Shown: piece by piece, positions 56,324 to 64,000 of the stretch
Position numbering within the stretch: the first letter of the stretch is position 1
Layout: every line of letters begins with the position of its first letter
Source of the DNA: Apis mellifera
Taxonomy: Eukaryota; Arthropoda; Insecta; Hymenoptera; Apidae
Length of the DNA: 64,000 nt
NCBI RefSeq assembly: GCF_003254395.2
Contig: NC_037639.1
Coordinates: 13,869,037 to 13,933,036 of the forward strand
Reading direction: 5' to 3'
Notes under the pieces: generated by a model
The model's input: only the letters and a program-made list of their open reading frames with translations
Database searches by the model: none
What the model was told of the DNA's origin: nothing
Position numbers and translations under genes: made by a program

Positions 56324-59300
56324 ATCGATACCTCGGATGGATAAATCATATTTGGCCAAGCCAAAGTGTCATCGAACGCTCGATTCGATTTCTCTCGATG
56401 ATAAAAAAAATACGTGTAATATATAACCTCGATAATTTTTGGAAAGTAGTTTCAGAACGAACGAAAAACGCGAAATCGAAAGGAATTCCTCGAACGTTCC
56501 ATCGTTATGGATATGTTGGACAGGAAAACAAAAGATTGGATGGAGCACAGGAAACGGAAAGAACTCAATGCGGATCGATGCGAATAATCCACCAATCAAA
56601 TTTGTCCTTCTTCCCTTTCCTTTTTCTGTCTCGCTTTTTACGAGCCAATTAACCGGGACGAATTCTCATCGAGCTCGACCAAACGTGTGTTTATTTTATC
56701 TCGCGATAGATATTCGCGTCCATGGGCGTCGTTGTTCCCGAGCCCATTGTGGAAAATCATCGCCTCGAAAATTTCCGCGTGGAAAATTGGCGAGCGAGCG
56801 TTGAAAGTGAAGCGTTGAGAAAACCGTCAGCCGGGATATCGCCGGTCGGTCGGTCGGTCCATTGTGCCATTGGCGAGGCGGCCAAGTTATCGTGGGAGAA
56901 AGGCCACGCGGAATTTCGTGATTCATGTCTCTTTTATCTTTTATCTTAAAAAAATTCCTTTCTTTTCTCTCCAAACAAAAGTCGTTCCCTCTCTCTTTCT
57001 CTCTTCTTCTCAATTCAAACTGACGTTCAAAATCTTTTCCAAAAGAAGAAAAAAACTTGCTGCTATTGCTGCTCCCTTTTTACTAATATTGAGATTTCCC
57101 TTCTACGCATTCGTTTTCCTCTCTCACGTGACATCTATCGCGAAAAAATAAATAGAACGGCGCGAATCTTTCCCTTTTTTTTTTTTTTCCCTCCTCTGCA
57201 ACGACTCTCAGGTCTTAGAATGTCGGGGAGGGGAACAAATCGTAATTGATTTGTGTTTTTATCGAGCGCTGCCACGTTTTAAAGGCGTTTGATTCAATTT
57301 TGTCATCGGGCGACTTTTTTCCTTTTTTTATCGATCGCGTTCCATTTCTCTTTTTTCTCGTCGAAAAAATGGATGATTTTTTTTCGCTAAGGGAATCGAA
57401 GCTTTTGAAAAGCTTGAAATTAAGCTCGTGGCGAAATTTGAACCCGTCAAAATCGACCGGGGAATAAATTTGGAAACACCTTCGGAGAGATCGAGAATCG
57501 AGTCTCTCGTCGTTTATATCGTTTTGCTTTTTCTTTTCCTTTTTTTTTTTTTTTTTTTTATGCACGTTGTAGAATCCACGCTCGGGTACAATTTCGGCTG
57601 GCCCGTCAACCACGGATAAATTTCATCTCGCCTCTAATAATTCTCGCGAGACAAAGCCCCTTCCCTTCCCTCTCTTTTTTCCACCCCTGGTCGGTTCATC
57701 GGCCCCCGGCGTGCGATACACGCGCGACACCTATCACGATTACCTATCTATTATTATTTTCTTCTTATTTCCACTCGTGCGATTTCCATTCACCGAGTGG
57801 AAGATTAATTTAATTATTCCGTCTCAATGATTTATGATCTTTGATAGGGATAGTTACGGACGTGTGAACAAATTAAAACGTCCGACATCGGCCGATTCCT
57901 TCCTCTTTTGTTCCGTTCGAAATATATATTCCTACAACAAATTGTACGAATTATGGAACGATGTGTAATACAATACTCGGCAAATTTTTCCTAATTATTC
58001 CATGATGCTTCGTCGACGGAAATTCGAGAGATTTGGAAACATTGGATGATTTCACTCGTTATCCCGGACAATCTGCGTATCGATGACACAATAATACCGC
58101 ATTTATCTATATGATATATTATTGATAATTTTGAAATTGCGCAATTTCCAAAGATTCATCTTTCGTATTGTCGTAATTTAATTGTTTAGTTGAGGAGAGA
58201 AATTTCGAAATTGGAGATTTCTCAACTAAAAAAAAAAAAGGAAAGGAAAGGAAAGGAATCTCACGAAAGTGGGATATAGTTTATAGTTTATTTCGAGAGT
58301 TTCCGCGGGAATCGTGTGTTCGAAGGGCAGAGAAAAGGAAGGCAGAGGAGCGTGGAGAAACTATATGAAACGAGTTCCAACGTAATAATCCTCGCTCGTG
58401 CACCCTTTTCTTCCCTCGAATCTCTTCGCAGGATAACCGTAAAGGGACATTTGTCTCGCGTTGTACAATCGCGCCACTTCGAGTAATACCACCATACAGG
58501 TTTAGGATGGATGTAAATAATCCAGATATCTGCAAGATTTTTAGGTCGCTCTCAAGGATTCGGGACGAGAAACTTCTTCTCCAACGAATAAAATTTCAAG
58601 CGAAGAGAGAGTAGTTGTTTCAAATTTAAATGATACGAGAATTCCCTGCCTGGATAAAAAAGAAAGAAATAAGAGAAGTTTAAAACTTTGGATTTTGGTT
58701 CGAGAAGAAGAGGAAGAGGAAGAGGAAGAAGGTATCGTATAAGTTTTCGGTAGCTTGGAAAATCTGAAACGTTAAAAGCTGTCGTCCACGGTAACATTAA
58801 CCGCAGTTCTCTTCCAGAATCGAGCGTCTCGATATCGGAGGGGGTGGTGTTTTCACTTTCTGAAAGCTTTCACGGGCCTGTAAGACGATCTCATCCGGCC
58901 GGAAAATGGATCGTTCCTTCTCGAGAGAACGACGATCGAAACTTGCTCGATTCGCGGGAATTCCGCGCAATTGGGATCGATAATTAGGCATTCCTTTGAG
59001 GCGGGGCTGCGTTACATCACGAATACTCTCTCTTCGTGGCACAGCGCCGAAATAACGGAAGGCGGCGGAAGTTGAAACGTATTCTTGATCGAATCAATCG
59101 AAAAGAGTCGATCGAACGATCGATCGAAGAAAGGAAAGTAATTAACACGGTGAAGTGGGATTAGCTTCTTATCTTAAACGATTCTATGACGAGATATTTT
59201 TTCGAAATTATTTTCTCTTCGACAAATTCCTCTTTCTCTCGCTATTGTTGGACAAATTGAGAATTTTGTGATAAAAGGAATAATTATCCGAGCGAATCCA

Positions 59301-61861
59301 TCTGAAAATCTTCCTTTCGGGATAGATATCTTTCTTTTGCGGATTCGTCGAGGGGAGAATCTAAAAATTCGTCGATTTCAATAAGAAAGAAGCGTATCGT
59401 TCTAAAACGGCATTAACGAATTCGGCGGTGGTTCGAAATGCGCGGTGGGTGGAAACGTATGCGCTTGGAACGAAAACAAACAAGAGGGAAACATAAACAA
59501 ACAAGAGCGTAAACGCAAACAAACAAAAGCTGTCCCCGTTAAGTCTCTCCGTCTCTACATTTTACTCCGTATAAGTTGGCGTATACGGTTTAAATCGCAT
59601 CGATCCGTGACGCGGATAACATTGCGATCGAGGCGGCCTCGTTGTCGCATGGGCTGCGAAACAAAAACTCTCTCTTTCTCTCCCGTCCTTGAAAATTTCT
59701 CGAGATTTTCCAAAAAAAAAAAAGAAATCAACCGCGTATCTTCGGTCGTTTCGTTTCTAATCAACGAGAGGAAGGAAAAGCGTTTCCAAAGATTCGAGTT
59801 CCTTGTTATTATAAATCTGATAAAATTTCGCAATGGTGGAAATTTCCTTCGATCCATCAACATCCACCAACGAATCTATCGAAAGATCCTCGAGGAGGGA
59901 GGGAAACGAGGAATAGAATTTCCATAGGAAGAGGTTGAACGCCACCCAACACGTTGTCCGGCGCGAAGAACGTGGCACGTTAAATTTTATAGCGGTCGAT
60001 CACGCGAACCCCGACGAGCTTTTACGAGCTTCCCGCCTCGAATCTGTTTATTCGCCGACCCTTCCACATCACGGCAAGGAACCTTCTCTCTCCTTTCTCT
60101 CTCTTTCTAAAATGAAACGCTTTTTAAAAAACGTATAACCATATATATCTCTCGAGTGTACGAAACGGTTGGACGACTAGGCGCGGATAGAGGGTTGAAA
60201 TATGAGGAGGAGCAGCGGCACCAGCAGCTGGCTCCATTATCTTGGGGGGAAAACTTGGCCAATTTCTGCGCCGCCCCGTCAGACGGAGAGCTTAATCCTC
60301 GTTTATCTCGAGAATTTCATATAAATCCCCAGAATCGACGGAACTTTGAATCCTCCTCGAATTCAGACCGTTTCCCTCCCCCGTGGAAAACGATCTTCGC
60401 AGAAGCTCGGCCACGAAACGATCGAGCTCGATCTTTAATTCTCTTTCCTCGACGAAGGTGTTTTTTTTTATCTCTCAGGATTAATTGAATTCCTTTTAAA
60501 GGAAGAAGAAACTAAATTCATCGGGAACGAGAGGAGTTCACGTTTCCGCGATGTTGTGTCCCGTCTGGCTGGATTAACGCCAACAACAACAACAACGCCA
60601 GGTGCTTCATCCCCCTGCGGGCATTTGAAAAAATGGTAAACGATTGGTTGACGATCGATAACAGCCGATGTCCAAAAGGAGGAGAAGGAGGAGGGTAAAA
60701 AGTAATTTTTCCTCCTTCACCGAGGCTGTCAATCGCAGAAATTCTTCCTGCGATGCGGGGGATGAGAGGGAGTTGGAGGGACGTTGGTTTATTTCAGATA
60801 CATACGGATAAAAGGAAAAAAACGTTACGTTATTCGCGCTACAAATTTCGCATTCGTTCTCCCCCGACGAAAATCTAGAACAAGTCGAACCACGGAAAAA
60901 TGGAACTCGTCATATGCGAGCCACGTGGAAGTAACCGGAAAGTATAGACAGAAGAGACGTATGAAATTCTATCGAGCAGAAATTTCTCGCTTCCAAAATT
61001 CTCGAAACTTTTGTGTTCGAGAAGAGGAAAAAATGGAGAATAGAGAGCGCAAAGGAAGCGATCGATTATTTTTTTGCTCGGATCGTCCATTTCTTGTTTC
61101 TGCATTTTGGAAAGGAGGAAACGCGGAGGCTAATTTCGTTCCAGCTGGACGGGCGCCACGAAAATCTCGCCTAACCTCCGTGATTCGACATCCGCGTGAC
61201 GTAAGCCTAATTGCAAGGAAGGTAAGCCTAATTGTTTCGTATCCCCTTAACTAAAGACGATCAACCGATTGACCCAGATTCCCCGGCACACGGCTGACCT
61301 CATCTTGCCGAGTGTTACACTTCCTCCTTCTAATCAATCTTCGAATTAACCATTATCCATCCCCCCGTCCATCCGTTTCGTTCCCGAGGAATCTTCGTTC
61401 ATTGCTTCGTCGCACGTATGACATTGTTACTCGATTCAAGATTTTTGAAAATTAAAGAAAAACCGCATGTCTTACGATTCGCACGAATTTCCCAATCATT
61501 CTCCGATAACGCTTCTTAATCGTGGATAACATGATTGTAAGATTAAAGAAATGTGGCCAGAGATAGGTTCAAAAAGGTTTTTCGCCAAGTGTTTACAAAT
61601 TAATCTCTCTCGCGATCGTTAACCCTTAAGCGAGAAATAGAACGTAAGCGTTTAAAAGGTCTGGGATCTCTGAAGGAGGAGAATTGTCAGTGTATAAATA
61701 TTCACGAAATATGAACGTTTCCAAGTGACACGACGAAAGACGGGAAAGAATTTTTTGTTCGTATCCTTTGCGTTTCAAATTCAGTACGAGTCAATATGCA
61801 CAGCCATTCCGCGCACCGTTCCCTCGCATTTCGTTACTTTTTTACGTTTCTCGTGCGGTCC

Positions 61862-62210
61862 CTGGAAAAAAAGTGCGTTAACACCAACGACAGAGAGATT
61901 CTCGATGATTCTCTCGAATCATCCTCCGCTCGATCACATTTTATTTCAAAGGTTGATCGATGACTCACGAATTAAGAATAGATTGGTGGGAATCTCATTT
62001 ATCATCGAGACGATTTTTCGTCTCTGAAAAAAAAGTGCGTTAATACCAACGACAAAGAGAGGAAATCGACGATCCCTCGATGATTCCCTCGAATCATCGG
62101 TCGCAGTATTTCACGGATATAACATCAGCCTCAAAGGCTGATCGATAACTCACGAATTAAGCTCGAATGGATTGGTGGGAATTGGGGGCTCACTTATCAT
62201 CGAGGACGAT
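61862..62210. repeat. Tandem duplication, two copies of about 150-190 bp
   Basis: Copy 1 (61862-62013) and copy 2 (62023-62210) share AAAAAAAGTGCGTTAAnACC near the start, ACTCACGAATTAAG in the middle, GATTGGTGGGAAT, and TTATCATCGAG near the end. Copy 2 contains small insertions. Confidence 0.85.
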
Positions 62211-64000
62211 TGATGCAGGGAAACACCTGAAGGCCGCGCAACATTATCACCGACCCAGCAAATGTATTCTCGCATCGATTAGCCCCTCCTCCTCCTGTCA
62301 CGCCGCGATTCCCTTCCTTCCTCTACCAATCCTTCCCAAGAAGAAGAGTCTTGCAGTCTTCTCAACACGCAGGAATACGACGTTCGAATGCAAGGAGACG
62401 AGCGTGTGATTGCGCCCTGGCGAAAAGCCAATGCCGTGAAACGGCCTTTGTGTAACGTTGCGCCGACGTCGTGCAAAAGGTTTATTCATCGGATCGTCTC
62501 TAACGCGTAGTCGTCGCCGCCATCTGACCCGCCTCGATTAATCCCTCCAGAGGATCCCCGAGTCTTTTTTAATTCCGGATATTTTCTTTCTTTTCCTTTT
62601 CTTTCCGCGGAAAAAAAGCCGTGGAGTTAGAGAGTCGCATCTTGGAGGGGCAAAGATTTCCAGGGGGAAAGAGAAAGGGAGGGGGAGAAGCAGGAAAGTG
62701 ATTGAATCTCGATGATGCATTCGGCCAACATTCCCCTTCCACGCGATTTCTCGTTCCGATCCAACGTTTCTTCAACAATTCTTTCTTGCCAACAGGGACG
62801 CAAAGTTTCGGACGCAATTTAAAAAATTTTAAAGTTTCTCGATCCGTGTCCCCTGGCGCGGTTATCTCCCCTCCCCCTCGATTAATCATCGTTCGGAAAT
62901 TATTCGACAATTAGCGCCCGGTTTTAGCGCTCGAATTCCCCGCAGCGGCGGAGTACGCCGCATCGTTACTCATTTCGCGCGGCTGGGGGCCTCGAACGGG
63001 AGCTAGCGTTAGATCACGTGGATACAGCACCGAGTATGGCGCGGGGTAATGGACGAATCGTGCTTTTCCGAACCGGCCTTCCTTCCACTCGCCAGTGTAC
63101 TCGTTCTCGTAAATTACCTTGGCGAGAGATTAGAGTGATTAATGCGAACTCCCCTCCCCGCGAAATGTGCTTTACAATTTTTAATTGGACACACCGCGTT
63201 TTTAATCGCTATTCGAGTTCAAGATATTTGAACGAGTATGGGGATGCATGGCAAAGTAGGAAGGTTTGAGTCAAATGTGGAATTATATTTGAGTGCAATT
63301 ATTCGAAGGTTTATCGAAAGGGTTCGAAAATTAATTAGAGTTTGGAAAAGTATAACGATAATAGTTACAACTCGATGGATATTGGAAAGAATCTGTTTGA
63401 AAATGTTTGGCTCGTTCATCACAATTAAAATTCGATGGCGGGAAATTTTCAACAGGGGTAGTCGATTGTTCGTGAGATGTTTCGTCAAAGCAGTAAAACG
63501 AGATCGAGAATGTATTGTATTTGTCTTTAAACAAATGTGGTCCAATTTTTCATACAGAAATTGGTTTCGATCGGAATTGATAATGTATTTGAAATTTATA
63601 GATTTTATTAATATAATTTTTACATTACGATTGTTGATACTGGATATTATCGCGATTATTTTAGTTTCCTATATTTATCGCGTAATTTGGTTACATTATA
63701 TATAACAACGTGTAATAGTTTAGCAAGTTAATGGGTCTTTCAGCCTACGCGTTAGAATTTTGTTCTCAAAGGGATATTATGTAAAAGCTAAAAAAAAAGA
63801 AAAAAAACGTAATGAGATAAAATGTGAGTAAATAGATTTCACGCTCTAAAAGTACGCGTATAATATAATATCTCTAACGTATATAATTTTAATTTATATC
63901 GCTTTCCAAGAACGTGTAATCACTATATATATATATATGTTATATTTTAATTGCTGTTTGCACTTTGAGTTGTTTCTCCATCTTTGTTGCAAGAATGTTG

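Larger units (their letters stand above)
47516..64000. other. Long region without recognised coding exons
   Basis: About 16.5 kb of AT-rich DNA with homopolymers, GA runs, tandem duplications and scattered open frames of 60-160 codons. None has a recognised motif, sensible splice partners or freedom from overlapping frames. It lies upstream of the first TRPgamma exon found, so it may hold the TRPgamma promoter, untranslated exons and distant enhancers, or be intergenic. Confidence 0.55.

Noticed and set aside
63238..63705. 155-codon plus-strand open frame near the window end
   Set aside because: AT-rich, Ile/Arg/Phe-rich, no recognised motif, and overlapped by antisense frames of similar quality. 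No splice partners were seen.
47516..64000. tRNA or other structured RNA genes
   Set aside because: I looked for B-box-like GGTTCGAATCC phrases with a matching acceptor stem and found none convincing. A covariance-model search would be needed for a firm negative.

Overview
This is eukaryotic nuclear DNA from an insect, most likely a bee or other hymenopteran and possibly Apis. The reasons are short AT-rich introns, GC-richer exons, abundant microsatellites, mariner-type elements, and insect-type protein families (an antennal-type ionotropic receptor and TRPgamma). The species is inferred from general character, not proven. There are no operons, CRISPR arrays or recognisable RNA genes. All gene models below were built by hand from reading frame, splice signals and exon phase. 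Every internal junction keeps the frame.

Layout: (1) 127-3605, minus: a five-exon divergent ionotropic receptor (615 aa). (2) 4831-11647, plus: an eight-exon arylsulfatase B-like secreted/lysosomal sulfatase (546 aa). Its first intron (4.0 kb) is mostly a 26-bp minisatellite embedded in a higher-order repeat. (3) 11868-18403, minus: a nine-exon homologue of the conserved protein KIAA0930 (700 aa), with a long insect-specific charged middle part. Its 3' end converges tightly with the sulfatase. (4) 18404-22585: intergenic, with no recognised gene. (5) 22586-26635, plus: an eleven-exon spondin (F-spondin family, 757 aa) with reeler, spondin and TSP1 domains and one Kunitz domain. One intron is of the GC-AG type. 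(6) 29825 to about 47515, minus: a TRPgamma channel gene of at least 17 exons (about 1230 aa), with two decayed Tc1/mariner-type elements in its introns. One sits only about 41-68 bp from the last splice acceptor. (7) 47516-64000: about 16.5 kb without a recognisable coding exon. It holds a ~250-bp four-copy tandem repeat, two smaller tandem duplications and microsatellites. It could be 5' sequence (promoter, UTR, introns) of the TRPgamma gene, or intergenic.

The genes do not form one pathway: they are a chemosensory receptor, an extracellular or lysosomal sulfatase, a cytosolic protein of unknown function, a secreted matrix protein and a cation channel. I found no evidence for a new multi-gene system. 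The most unusual items are structural: the higher-order minisatellite, a ~300-bp fold-back structure in a receptor intron, the mariner next to a splice acceptor, the GC-AG intron, and a perfect short palindrome in a spondin intron.
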